Assembly (NCBI GenBank): GCA_030731855.1
Contig: JANQTG010000171.1
Location: 1 to 40,027, forward strand
DNA: 40,027 nucleotides
From: Cellulophaga sp.
Lineage (GTDB): Bacteria; Bacteroidota; Bacteroidia; Flavobacteriales; Flavobacteriaceae
Direction: 5' to 3'
In this document: positions 29,864 to 38,685 of the stretch, piece after piece
Position numbering within the stretch: the stretch's first letter is position 1
How the letters are laid out: each line of letters starts with the position of its first letter
Notes under the pieces: model-generated
What the model was told of the DNA's origin: nothing
Databases searched by the model: none
Seen by the model: only the letters and a program-made list of their open reading frames with translations
Made by a program: the position numbers and the translations under genes

Positions 29864-32800
29864 ATGCAAAATATTATAAAAAAAATACTGATTTGTCTTC
29901 CTATTTTTTTTAGTGCTCTAGCCTTTTCTCAGTTAAGCAAAACACATTATATTCCACCGTTGACCAGTGCTGAGTTTGGGAATGCCAACCCAGAAGAGCA
30001 ATATATTTATATTTCTACGCCTAGTGCTGGTAATATTAATTATACCATTATTCCCGTAGGCCAGCCTCCAACCGCTAATATTAATGGGAATGTATCTAAT
30101 GCAAATCCTGATGAAATTGCCTTAGGCTCTGGAAATGGACAACTTTTTATTCCTTCTGCCCAAACTAGTACCGTTGTAAACAATAGAGGTTTTATTATTG
30201 AAGCAGAAGCGCCAGTCTATGTTTCTGTAAGGATGAATGCCGGTGGTGGCTCTCAAGCGGGTGCTTTAGTAAGTAAAGGACAAGCCGCATTAGGAACTAC
30301 TTTTAGAGTTGGTGCTTATACCAACGAAAACCCCCAAGACAATTACCTCAACTTTGTTTCTGTTATGGCTACAGAAAATAATACACGTGTTGAGTTTGGT
30401 GATATCCCTAACAATTTAACACTACAAAATTATACGGGTCCTATTCCTATTCCTCCTATTACACTTCAAAAAGGAGAAAGCTATACCCTTGCGGCAAACA
30501 GTTTAATTAGCAACCCAGGTTTAGGAGAATTAATTGGTACGGTCGTCACTTCTGATAAACCTATTGTGGTTAATTGTGGCTCTGCCAATGGTAGTTTTGG
30601 CGGCGGCGGCGGTAGAGATTATGGAATAGATCAAATTGTAGATGTATCTAAAGTGGGTACTGAATATATTTTAGTAAAAGGTAATGGTGAGAATGACTGG
30701 GAAAATGTTTTAATAGTAGCCCATTCTAACAACACCTCTATACAAGTAAATGGCGGACCTATTGTAGCAACTATAAACGCTGGCGATTATTATTTGATAG
30801 AAGGTGACCAGTTTACGGGAAATGGAAACATGTATGTGGAGACCTCAGAGCCCGTATTTGTGTATCAAGGCGTAGGTGCAACCACGAGCGAAGCCAACCA
30901 AGGGATGTTTTTTGTACCACCACTGAGTTGTGAGGCTAGAGGAAATTTAGATAATATTGCCAATATTGGGAACATTGGGAATACTGTTTATACAGGTGGC
31001 GTTACTATAGTCACCAAAGTTGGCGCAACCGTAACCATTAATAATACTCCCGTTGGCAATTTTAATACTCAGGGGCCTTATAATGTTGCAGGTAAACCAG
31101 ATTATATTACCTATAAAGTAACGGGACTTGCAGGAAATATATCGGTAGAAAGTAGTGATGAATTATATGCTGCCTATTTTAATTTTAATGGGGCTGCTAC
31201 GTCTGGAAGTTTTTATTCTGGTTTTCCCTCGGCACCTGAAATTAATTTTGATTCACAATTTACGACTTTAGGGAATTGTATTCCCAACATAACGCTATCC
31301 GCTGCAAATACCCAAAGTTTTGATAGTTTTGAGTGGTGGTTTGATGATGGCAGCGGTATTGGCTTTATAAATCTAAATATCAGCACTATCGATTTTACAC
31401 CAACAATCCCTGGAAGATATAAATTAATTGGCGTAATTACCTGTACTTTAGAGCGACTAGAATCCGCCGAAGTGCCTATCAGTATTTGCCCAGATGACAG
31501 TGATAATGACGGTATTATTGATAATATAGATGTAGATAATGACAATGATGGCATTCAAAACTGCGCAGAATCTAACGGAAACGTGGTATTAAATATCGCC
31601 AATACCACAAATCCTCAACTAATTTTTCAAGATAATACCGTCAATACAACACTAGCCAGCGGCGTATTTACCCAAACCAATAGTCAAGCAACCACTACCA
31701 ATACCTTTTCAGGTACTACAGACGGGAATTTTACAAGTGTGGTCCAAGCGAGCGTTTCTGGCGAAAATGAATATGAAATGAGCTTTGCAGAAGCCATAAA
31801 TTTTGAATTTTCAGAAGCGATCGCTACGACACATATTTCCGTTGATGGAGAATTTTTTATCGCGAAAGTAAGTCCTGTGGATAAGAATATTACTTTACTA
31901 GATCCAGATCAACGCTTACTAGTCGACTCAAATTTTGATGGCGCCTTTGAAACAGGAGTTACTCAAATTTCTGGTTCAGAAATTCATTTTAAAATCAATC
32001 CAAATCCGACAGGGAATACACCTTATCGCTTTTTGGCCAACAGCGTTACAGGCTTTTCTTTTATTCACAGATTAGCCAATAATTTAACGGCGTCAACTTT
32101 TACTGGGACTTTGGCTTTAACATGCTATAAAAAAGATACTGATAATGACGGCATTATCGATGAATTAGATGCGGATAGCGATAATGACGGGATTACTGAT
32201 ATCATCGAAAATCAAGGAGAAAATACGGTATTATCTAATACTGATACCGATTTAAACGGTTTAGACGATGTATTTGATTTGAATGATTTACCTATAGATT
32301 CAGATAACGATTCCGTGCCCGATTTTTACGATCTGGATAGTGATAATGACGGCGTTTACGACCTCGAAGAATCAAATAGCGGAGCACCAGATACCAATTT
32401 TGATGGCGTAATTGATAATGCCAACACCACAACCGTAGGTACCAATGGTTTATTTAACGGCTTGGAAACTACACCCGATAGTTTTATACTGAGTTATACG
32501 TTGAGCGACTTGGACGGCGATTTAATTTTTAACTATATTGATGTAGATAGTGATGGCGATTTGTGTACTGACGTTATTGAAGCTGGCTTTTCAGATGCTA
32601 ATAACGATGGCTTTTTAGGGGATGCTGGGATTTTAATTGATGCAAATGGCATTGTTTCAAATGCGCCCGACGGATATACTTTACCCAATACTAATTACTT
32701 AATTGATGGCACCATAACCATTAGCACTCAGCCCGTAAATACGGAAGTATGTGAAAATGCTACTACTAGCATTGATGTAATTGCGACACCTATAACAGAT

Positions 32801-35023
32801 GCACAATGGGAAATAAGTACCGATAGTGGTGTAACTTGGACTGCTTTAATTGATTCGGGTATTTATACCAATACAACTACCACCACACTTAACATTTCTG
32901 CTGTTCCGCTTACATTTAACAATAACCAGTACAGAGTCTTTTTAAATAGTGTAGAAAATAGCTGTGGACTTTATTCTGATGCTATTACGCTCACCGTAAA
33001 TCCTTTACCGATAATTACCAATAACGTAACGCTCGTACAATGTGATGATGACGATGCCGCTTCACTCGGTTTCAGTGCCTTTAATCTGACTGAAGCGAAT
33101 GAAAATATTTCAATAAATTTTGCGAATGAAACGTTTAGCTATTTTACCACTGCGGCTGCTGCAATTTTAGGCGATGAAAATAGTGCTGCCTTCATAGCTA
33201 ATCCTACTACGTATGTAAATCCGACTGTAAATTCAAGTGTAGTTTGGGCACGGATAAATTCTAGCTTTGGATGCGCTTCAGTTTCAGAAATACAGTTGAA
33301 TGTTTCCACAACACAGATTCCATTAAACTTTCTTCGTACCTTTAATGTATGTGATGATTTGTTGGATCTAAATGGCGATGATAATCAGAATAATGATAAT
33401 AGAGATGGTATTGCTACGTTCGATTTTAGTAGTGTTACCAATGAAGTTTTAGCCTTATTCCCTGTAGGCCAAAATCCTACAGTACATTATTATAGATCTG
33501 AGGCTGATGCTTTATCAGAAGCTAATGAAATTTTAAATACTACGAATTATCGAAACATAGGGTTTCCAAATAATCAGAATATATTTGTTCGGGTGGAGAG
33601 TGATATTTCTAACGATTGTTTAGGTTTGGGCGCGCCTATTCAGCTAACGGTAGAAGCTTTACCAATAGCGAATCCGGTTACTATTCCCAGACAATGTGAT
33701 GATGACCAAGACGGCTTATTTCCTTTTGATACCAGCACAATAGAAGCACAATTGCTTAATGGTCAAAATCCAGCAAACGTAATTATAAGCTATACGGACG
33801 AAAACGGAAATGCATTACCAAGTCCGTTACCTAATCCTTTTTTAACGGCTAGCCAAACAGTTACCATCAGAGTAACCAATGCAGCTACAGCAGACCCAAA
33901 TGGTGCTTGTTTTGAGGAAACTACTGTAGCTTTTGTTGTGGATCAATTACCCATTGCCAACCCTATTGCCCCACAAATAGTTTGTGATGGTGATGCTGGG
34001 GATGTGGATGATGATGGTCTTTTTGCTTTTGATACCAGCACTTTCAGAAACACGCTTTTAGGCACGCAAACAGGTATGGAAGTTTATTTTAGTTACACGG
34101 ATGAAACAGGAACTTTAATTGACAGAAGTATCACATTACCGAACCCTCTAATTTCAGCCTCGCAAACGATAAATGTGTCGATAGAAAATCCTATTAACGT
34201 AATCTGTAATGCGACTACTGAGATTGATTTAGTGGTCAACCCACTGCCAGAATTTACTATTGATGATTCATTAATCGCCTGCACGTCTGACCCTACATTT
34301 ACTGTACTTTTGGACCCAACTGAAGCTAATCCAACGGAAAATTTCACCTACGAATGGATTTTTGAAGATGATCCAACTTTAGTGATTGCCACTACACCAA
34401 CATTGACAGTTTCTAATCCTGGTGTTTACTTCATCACCTTAACCAAAACTGATGGAACCTTATGCTCACGTACCCGAGAAATCTTTGTAAACGCATCAGA
34501 ATTGGCTACCATCACGTTGGATGATATTCAAATTACAGATTTATCTTCCGATAATACTGTGACTATTACCAATGAAAATCAAAATTTAGGCCAAGGTTCT
34601 TATGAGTTCGCGCTTGAAGATGTTAATAGCACATTGGCAGATGAGGCCTTTTTTCAATACCAAGAAAGCACTACTTTCAACAATGTTCTGCCTGGTATAT
34701 ATCAATTGTATGTAAGAGATCAAAACGGTTGCGGAACTGCCGTAATTCAAATAAATATAATTGGCTATTTAAAGTTCTTTACTCCCAATAACGATGGGGT
34801 TAATGATTTTTGGCAAATACTGGGGATTGATACTCAATTTCAGGCCAATACTGTGATCTCAGTTTTCGACCGATTTGGAAAATTAATCACACAAATTCAA
34901 CCAAATTCTCAAGGTTGGGATGGTACTTTTAATGGTCAGGCGCTTCCTGCTTCCGATTATTGGTTTAGCGCAAATTTAGAGGATGGTCGAGCCTTCAAAG
35001 GGCACTTTTCGTTGAAAAGATAA
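29864..35023 (+). CDS. IgGFc-like multidomain adhesin with T9SS type B sorting domain
   Basis: A 1719-residue exported protein. Order: signal peptide (about 1-22, ending AFSQ), a diverged IgGFc-binding-like head (about 23-470; VSVMATENNTRV, RDYGIDQIVDV), Ig-like segment (475-540), TSP3-like DNDG linker (545-565), a unique 190-residue region, more TSP3-like repeats (761-900), an Ig-like domain (about 975-1045), four Cys-Asp repeats of about 100 residues (starting near 1059, 1162, 1277 and 1373), an Ig/PKD-like part (near 1465-1545), one SprB-like unit (GIYQLYVRDQNGCG) and a type B CTD (1636-1719: FFTPNNDGVNDFW, FDRFG, GWDGTFNG, ASDYWFSANL). It follows the 906-residue protein by 14 bases. Many acidic Asp clusters suggest calcium-stiffened stalks. 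Probable surface adhesin; the ligand is not known. Confidence 0.9.
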   Translation: MQNIIKKILICLPIFFSALAFSQLSKTHYIPPLTSAEFGNANPEEQYIYISTPSAGNINYTIIPVGQPPTANINGNVSNANPDEIALGSGNGQLFIPSAQTSTVVNNRGFIIEAEAPVYVSVRMNAGGGSQAGALVSKGQAALGTTFRVGAYTNENPQDNYLNFVSVMATENNTRVEFGDIPNNLTLQNYTGPIPIPPITLQKGESYTLAANSLISNPGLGELIGTVVTSDKPIVVNCGSANGSFGGGGGRDYGIDQIVDVSKVGTEYILVKGNGENDWENVLIVAHSNNTSIQVNGGPIVATINAGDYYLIEGDQFTGNGNMYVETSEPVFVYQGVGATTSEANQGMFFVPPLSCEARGNLDNIANIGNIGNTVYTGGVTIVTKVGATVTINNTPVGNFNTQGPYNVAGKPDYITYKVTGLAGNISVESSDELYAAYFNFNGAATSGSFYSGFPSAPEINFDSQFTTLGNCIPNITLSAANTQSFDSFEWWFDDGSGIGFINLNISTIDFTPTIPGRYKLIGVITCTLERLESAEVPISICPDDSDNDGIIDNIDVDNDNDGIQNCAESNGNVVLNIANTTNPQLIFQDNTVNTTLASGVFTQTNSQATTTNTFSGTTDGNFTSVVQASVSGENEYEMSFAEAINFEFSEAIATTHISVDGEFFIAKVSPVDKNITLLDPDQRLLVDSNFDGAFETGVTQISGSEIHFKINPNPTGNTPYRFLANSVTGFSFIHRLANNLTASTFTGTLALTCYKKDTDNDGIIDELDADSDNDGITDIIENQGENTVLSNTDTDLNGLDDVFDLNDLPIDSDNDSVPDFYDLDSDNDGVYDLEESNSGAPDTNFDGVIDNANTTTVGTNGLFNGLETTPDSFILSYTLSDLDGDLIFNYIDVDSDGDLCTDVIEAGFSDANNDGFLGDAGILIDANGIVSNAPDGYTLPNTNYLIDGTITISTQPVNTEVCENATTSIDVIATPITDAQWEISTDSGVTWTALIDSGIYTNTTTTTLNISAVPLTFNNNQYRVFLNSVENSCGLYSDAITLTVNPLPIITNNVTLVQCDDDDAASLGFSAFNLTEANENISINFANETFSYFTTAAAAILGDENSAAFIANPTTYVNPTVNSSVVWARINSSFGCASVSEIQLNVSTTQIPLNFLRTFNVCDDLLDLNGDDNQNNDNRDGIATFDFSSVTNEVLALFPVGQNPTVHYYRSEADALSEANEILNTTNYRNIGFPNNQNIFVRVESDISNDCLGLGAPIQLTVEALPIANPVTIPRQCDDDQDGLFPFDTSTIEAQLLNGQNPANVIISYTDENGNALPSPLPNPFLTASQTVTIRVTNAATADPNGACFEETTVAFVVDQLPIANPIAPQIVCDGDAGDVDDDGLFAFDTSTFRNTLLGTQTGMEVYFSYTDETGTLIDRSITLPNPLISASQTINVSIENPINVICNATTEIDLVVNPLPEFTIDDSLIACTSDPTFTVLLDPTEANPTENFTYEWIFEDDPTLVIATTPTLTVSNPGVYFITLTKTDGTLCSRTREIFVNASELATITLDDIQITDLSSDNTVTITNENQNLGQGSYEFALEDVNSTLADEAFFQYQESTTFNNVLPGIYQLYVRDQNGCGTAVIQINIIGYLKFFTPNNDGVNDFWQILGIDTQFQANTVISVFDRFGKLITQIQPNSQGWDGTFNGQALPASDYWFSANLEDGRAFKGHFSLKR

Positions 35024-35086
35024 ATGGAGTTAAATATTTAAGCCGTAGTCCTATTTTAATTGTTGCGCCTTTCGTAATTTTATAAA

Positions 35087-37075
35087 ATGAAATTTAAGGT
35101 AGTATCCGAATTCAAACCCACTGGTGATCAGCCCAATGCCATAAAGGAATTGGTACACGGTTTAAACACTAAAGAAAAATACCAAACACTTTTAGGTGTA
35201 ACTGGTTCTGGTAAGACATTTACAGTTGCGAATGTCATTGAAGAAGTGCAAAAACCTACCTTAGTTTTGGCCCATAATAAAACTTTAGCAGCGCAATTAT
35301 ATTCTGAGTTTAAGCAGTTTTTTCCTGAAAATGCGGTGGAATACTTTGTCTCTTATTACGATTACTATCAGCCTGAAGCATATATTCCGTCATCAGGTAT
35401 GTATATCGAGAAAGATTTATCTATCAATGAAGATATTGAAAAACTGCGTTTAAGTACTACTTCTTCCCTTTTGTCGGGTCGAAGAGATGTTATCGTCGTG
35501 GCATCCGTATCGTGTTTGTACGGTATCGGGAATCCTGTTGAATTTCAAAAAAATGTAATTTCTGTCAAAAAAGATCAAGTAATATCTAGAACTAAATTTT
35601 TGCATCAATTAGTGCAAAGTTTATATTCTAGAACTACCGCCGATTTTAGAAATGGGAACTTTAGAGTAAAAGGTGATGTGGTAGATGTTTTCCCTAGTTA
35701 TGCCGATTATGCTTTTCGAATTCACTTTTTCGGAGACGAAATTGAAGAAATTGAAGCTTTTGATCCTTTAAAAAATAAAACTATAGAACGGTACGAGACA
35801 ATCAACATATACCCTGCGAATATGTTTGTGACTTCTCCGGATATTTTACAAAATGCGATTCATCAAATTCAAGATGATTTGGTAAAACAAATCGAATTTT
35901 TCAAAGAAGTTGGTAAACCCCTAGAAGCAAAACGTTTAGAAGAACGCACCAACTTTGATTTAGAAATGATTCGTGAATTGGGTTACTGTTCTGGAATCGA
36001 GAACTATTCTCGCTATTTAGATGGTCGCGAACCGGGAACGAGGCCTTTCTGCCTTTTAGATTACTTTCCTGATGATTATTTAATGGTGGTGGATGAAAGT
36101 CATGTAACCATCTCACAAGTGCACGCGATGTATGGTGGTGACCGTTCGAGAAAAGAAAATTTAGTAGAATACGGTTTTCGATTACCCGCTGCTATGGATA
36201 ATCGTCCGCTGAAATTTGAAGAGTTTGAGGCCTTGCAAAATCAGGTTCTTTATGTAAGTGCCACTCCTGCAGATTATGAATTACAATTAAGCCAAGGGGT
36301 TTTTGTAGAGCAAATTATACGTCCCACAGGACTTTTAGACCCCATAATTGAAGTACGACCAAGCTTAAATCAGATTGATGATTTGGTAGAAGAAATTCAA
36401 CAGCGAACTGAAAAGGATGAACGTACTTTGGTTACCACGTTGACTAAAAGAATGGCAGAAGAATTGGCTAAATATTTAGACCGGATTAATGTGCGTTGCC
36501 GTTATATTCATAGTGATGTGGACACCTTAGAACGCGTAGAAATTATGCAAGATTTGCGTAAAGGTGTTTTTGATGTGCTTATCGGTGTTAATTTACTGCG
36601 TGAAGGTTTAGATTTACCCGAGGTTTCCCTTGTCGCTATTTTAGATGCTGATAAAGAAGGTTTTTTAAGAAGTAACAGATCTTTAACGCAAACCGTTGGT
36701 AGAGCAGCGAGAAACCTAAATGGTAAAGCCATTATGTATGCCGATAAAATTACCAACAGCATGCAAACCACCATGGACGAAACGAATTACCGCAGAGAAA
36801 AGCAAATTGCCTACAATACTAAACATAATTTAGTACCTAAAGCACTGAATAAAAGCTTGGATAATGTGTTATCTAAAAACTCCGTTTCTACCTACCACTT
36901 TGAAAAAGAAACAGCAAGAGCCGCAGAACCCGATTTGGATTATTTAACCAAAGACCAAATAGAAAAACTGATTCGTGGAAAACGGAAAGATATGGAAAAA
37001 GCCGCCAAAGAACTCGATTTTATGCAAGCTGCCAAGTTACGCGATGAAATAAAAATGCTGCAAAGTCAAGAATAA
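35087..37075 (+). CDS. uvrB: UvrABC excision repair helicase subunit B
   Basis: A 662-residue protein with the full UvrB layout. Walker A GVTGSGKT is at 37-44, the beta-hairpin region that locks onto damaged DNA is around 85-105 (SYYDYYQPEAY), the domain with DESHVTISQ and MYGGDRSRKE near 340-355, the helicase C-terminal motifs (TLTKRMAEEL, IGVNLLREGLDLPEV, QTVGRAARN) and a C-terminal UVR domain (about 620-655, MEKAAKELDFMQAAKLRDEI) for contact with UvrC. It acts with UvrA and UvrC in nucleotide excision repair in the cytoplasm. Length is normal. It stands 63 bases after the adhesin gene, and no SOS box was recognised; a TAATTTTA box at 35075-35082 is one base off the promoter consensus. Confidence 0.98.
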   Translation: MKFKVVSEFKPTGDQPNAIKELVHGLNTKEKYQTLLGVTGSGKTFTVANVIEEVQKPTLVLAHNKTLAAQLYSEFKQFFPENAVEYFVSYYDYYQPEAYIPSSGMYIEKDLSINEDIEKLRLSTTSSLLSGRRDVIVVASVSCLYGIGNPVEFQKNVISVKKDQVISRTKFLHQLVQSLYSRTTADFRNGNFRVKGDVVDVFPSYADYAFRIHFFGDEIEEIEAFDPLKNKTIERYETINIYPANMFVTSPDILQNAIHQIQDDLVKQIEFFKEVGKPLEAKRLEERTNFDLEMIRELGYCSGIENYSRYLDGREPGTRPFCLLDYFPDDYLMVVDESHVTISQVHAMYGGDRSRKENLVEYGFRLPAAMDNRPLKFEEFEALQNQVLYVSATPADYELQLSQGVFVEQIIRPTGLLDPIIEVRPSLNQIDDLVEEIQQRTEKDERTLVTTLTKRMAEELAKYLDRINVRCRYIHSDVDTLERVEIMQDLRKGVFDVLIGVNLLREGLDLPEVSLVAILDADKEGFLRSNRSLTQTVGRAARNLNGKAIMYADKITNSMQTTMDETNYRREKQIAYNTKHNLVPKALNKSLDNVLSKNSVSTYHFEKETARAAEPDLDYLTKDQIEKLIRGKRKDMEKAAKELDFMQAAKLRDEIKMLQSQE

Positions 37076-37127
37076 AAAAGGGTTTGAAGGGTTTCTTGTT
37101 TAAGGTTTAAGGTTTAAAGTTTGATTT

Positions 37128-37159
37128 TTGGATTATTGGATTATTGGATTATTGGATTA
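37128..37159. repeat. Tandem microrepeat TTGGATTA x4
   Basis: Four perfect copies of the 8-base unit TTGGATTA, with decayed copies further on (GTTGGATTATTAGATTGTTGG near 37220). It lies about 50 bases downstream of uvrB. Confidence 0.9.
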
Positions 37160-37312
37160 TTAGAAGTAAGCAATTCTGCAATAAAATAAAATCCTAAATG
37201 CATAAACTTTTTTTCCATTGTTGGATTATTAGATTGTTGGAGTTTTGGAAGTATTTATATTAGAATAAACATAAACTCCTAAACACATAAACTAATAAAC
37301 TTTTATCAACCT

Positions 37313-37349
37313 AAAAAAAAGCGCCCTGATAATTGCTTACCAAGACGCT
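37313..37349 (-). terminator. Rho-independent terminator of hsp20
   Basis: On the minus strand AGCGTCTTGGTAA pairs with TTATCAGGGCGCT over 13 positions (including G-U pairs), closed by a GCAA tetraloop of the GNRA type and followed by eight T. It is 65 bases past the hsp20 stop. Confidence 0.85.
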
Positions 37350-37414
37350 CTTCAACCAACCAACTTAACTAATCTATTATGAAAATATTGTGCAAAGCAC
37401 AATGTTGTAAACCA

Positions 37415-37852
37415 TTAGCCTAATTCGATCACTCTTTTAGGTTTTGGTAAGGCTTCTTCTTTTTTAGGAAGTTTAAAACTTAAAATTCCGTCTTCGTAAG
37501 AAGCTTCAATTTTGTCTGTGTTTATGGTTTCTGGAAGGTTGAACCTTCTTTTAAAGGCGGAAATCGAAAACTCTCTCCGTGTATATTTCAAATTCGCTAT
37601 TCCTTCTTCGGTACTCACTTCATTTTTTGCCTCCGTTGAAATGGTCAACACTTCATTATCAATTTCGATAATAAAATCTTCCTTTTTTCGTCCTGGAACC
37701 GCTAAATCTAATAGGTAAGAAGTATCATCCTCTTTAATGTTTACAGCAGGTAATTTGCTATTGTTTACTTCTGCCCCACCTAACCAATCTGGTTTCATTA
37801 ATTCATTCATAAATGCCGGAAACGAAACTGCGTTTTTATGTGTTGTATTCAT
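37415..37852 (-). CDS. Small heat-shock protein, Hsp20/alpha-crystallin family
   Basis: A 145-residue ATP-independent chaperone. The alpha-crystallin domain covers about 35-140: DTSYLLDLAVPGRKKEDF, then EVLTISTEAK, the RREFSISAFKRRFNLPE segment with the conserved 'F.R.f.LP', and EASYEDGILSFKLPK, where 'A.y.nGvL.i.lPK' is the family signature. The N-terminal arm has the MNELMKPDW segment. The usual C-terminal I-x-I/V motif may be replaced by RVIELG. The protein holds unfolding clients as an oligomer in the cytoplasm. It is divergent from the DUF1456 gene, and a TGAC-N5-GTCA palindrome lies 108 bases upstream of its start. Confidence 0.93.
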   Translation of the reverse strand: MNTTHKNAVSFPAFMNELMKPDWLGGAEVNNSKLPAVNIKEDDTSYLLDLAVPGRKKEDFIIEIDNEVLTISTEAKNEVSTEEGIANLKYTRREFSISAFKRRFNLPETINTDKIEASYEDGILSFKLPKKEEALPKPKRVIELG

Positions 37853-37959
37853 AGTTTTAATTTTTTAATTAAACAATTTTTAATGTTCTGTACTATCTAA
37901 ACAATATGCATACCATTGCTAAAAATACGCCATTGTGGCTGTTTTTAATTTTTATAAAC

Positions 37960-37972
37960 TGACTTTTTGTCA
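37960..37972. promoter_or_regulatory. Palindrome TGAC-TTTTT-GTCA upstream of hsp20
   Basis: A perfect 4-base inverted repeat with a 5-base spacer, 108 bases upstream of the hsp20 start. It may be a regulator site for the heat-shock gene; such a short palindrome can occur by chance. Confidence 0.3.
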
Positions 37973-38106
37973 TCATACGTAATTAAACATTACTATTTCG
38001 ACTAAAGATTACGTATCATAACCAAATTTTAAAACCAACGAACCCATCGACCTAAGGGCAGGCACTTAAGGCAATCCATTGACACATTGTTATATTAAAC
38101 CTATTG

Positions 38107-38146
38107 TTACATCTTCACATTACTACATTGCTACATTATTACATTT
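38107..38146. repeat. Degenerate tandem repeat TACATTnn
   Basis: About five units of 8-9 bases (TTACATCT, TCACATTAC, TACATTGC, TACATTAT, TACATTTA) lie just upstream of the DUF1456 gene. More decayed copies (ACACATTGTTATATT) precede them. Confidence 0.7.
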
Positions 38147-38174
38147 ACACTACCTTGCGTAAAAATTACAAGAA

Positions 38175-38591
38175 ATGACAAATAATGATGTTTTAAAGAA
38201 GCTTAGAGTCGCTTTAATGTTGCGAGATGAAGAAATTGTAGAAATATTAACTTTGGTTGATTTTAAAATATCGAAAGCCGAATTAGGTGCTTTTTTCAGA
38301 AAAGAAGACCACCCAAACTATATGGAATGTGGCGATCAAATTCTGAGAAATTTTTTAAACGGTTTAGTTATTCACTTTAGAGGCACCAAAGAAAATCCTA
38401 AAGACACCGATATTACTTTAGCCAAATTCAAGAAAGCAGCTCCAGCAGCAACCAAAAAACCTAGTCCATCATCAGCACCAAAAAAAGCAGCACCGCCTAA
38501 AAAACGGTATGACCCAGATTTTAAAGCCAAGCAACAGAAAAAAGTAGATAAAAATATTGTTCACGGGACGTATAAGAATAAAAAGAAGTAG
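38175..38591 (+). CDS. DUF1456 (YehS-like) family protein with basic tail
   Basis: A 138-residue protein. Residues 2-69 match one DUF1456 unit (NNDVLKKLRVALMLRDEEIV, ISKAELGAFFRKEDHPNY, CGDQILRNFLNGL). E. coli YehS contains two such units in about 156 residues; here there is only one, most like its second unit. The rest (about 85-138) is a disordered Lys/Ala/Pro-rich tail (KKPSPSSAPKKAAPPKK), which could bind nucleic acid. The function of the family is unknown. It has its own divergent promoter region and stands alone. Confidence 0.85.
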   Translation: MTNNDVLKKLRVALMLRDEEIVEILTLVDFKISKAELGAFFRKEDHPNYMECGDQILRNFLNGLVIHFRGTKENPKDTDITLAKFKKAAPAATKKPSPSSAPKKAAPPKKRYDPDFKAKQQKKVDKNIVHGTYKNKKK

Positions 38592-38652
38592 GTCTTAATG
38601 TTGAAGGTCAAATGTCGAAAGTTGTTAGGAATTAGTTAGATGGGTAATTGTA

Positions 38653-38660
38653 TATTTTTG
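38653..38660 (+). promoter_or_regulatory. Candidate -7 box (TATTTTTG)
   Basis: TATTTTTG fits TAnnTTTG and is 25 bases before the ATG of the next gene. A TTG at the usual distance is missing. Confidence 0.4.
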
Positions 38661-38685
38661 CTTTAACACATTTTAGAAATAACAT

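Larger units (their letters stand above)
37076..37414. other. Intergenic region between convergent uvrB and hsp20
   Basis: This 339-base spacer holds simple repeats (GGTTTAA-like units near 37100-37120, TTGGATTA x4 at 37128-37159), degenerate variants of them, the hsp20 terminator at 37313-37349 and a short hairpin (ATTGTGC, AAA, GCACAAT) at 37387-37403. No coding capacity is convincing. Confidence 0.65.
37853..38174. other. Divergent intergenic region of hsp20 and the DUF1456 gene
   Basis: This 322-base AT-rich spacer drives genes in both directions. It holds a palindrome at 37960-37972, a degenerate TACATT repeat at about 38107-38146 and TACCTTG at 38151-38157, a near match to the -7 box, before the DUF1456 start. 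No RNA gene was recognised. Confidence 0.55.

Noticed and set aside
37380-37423. A 14-codon small frame (MKILCKAQCC...) downstream of hsp20 on the plus strand.
   Set aside because: Too short, overlaps a hairpin and the hsp20 3' end, and has no supporting signal.
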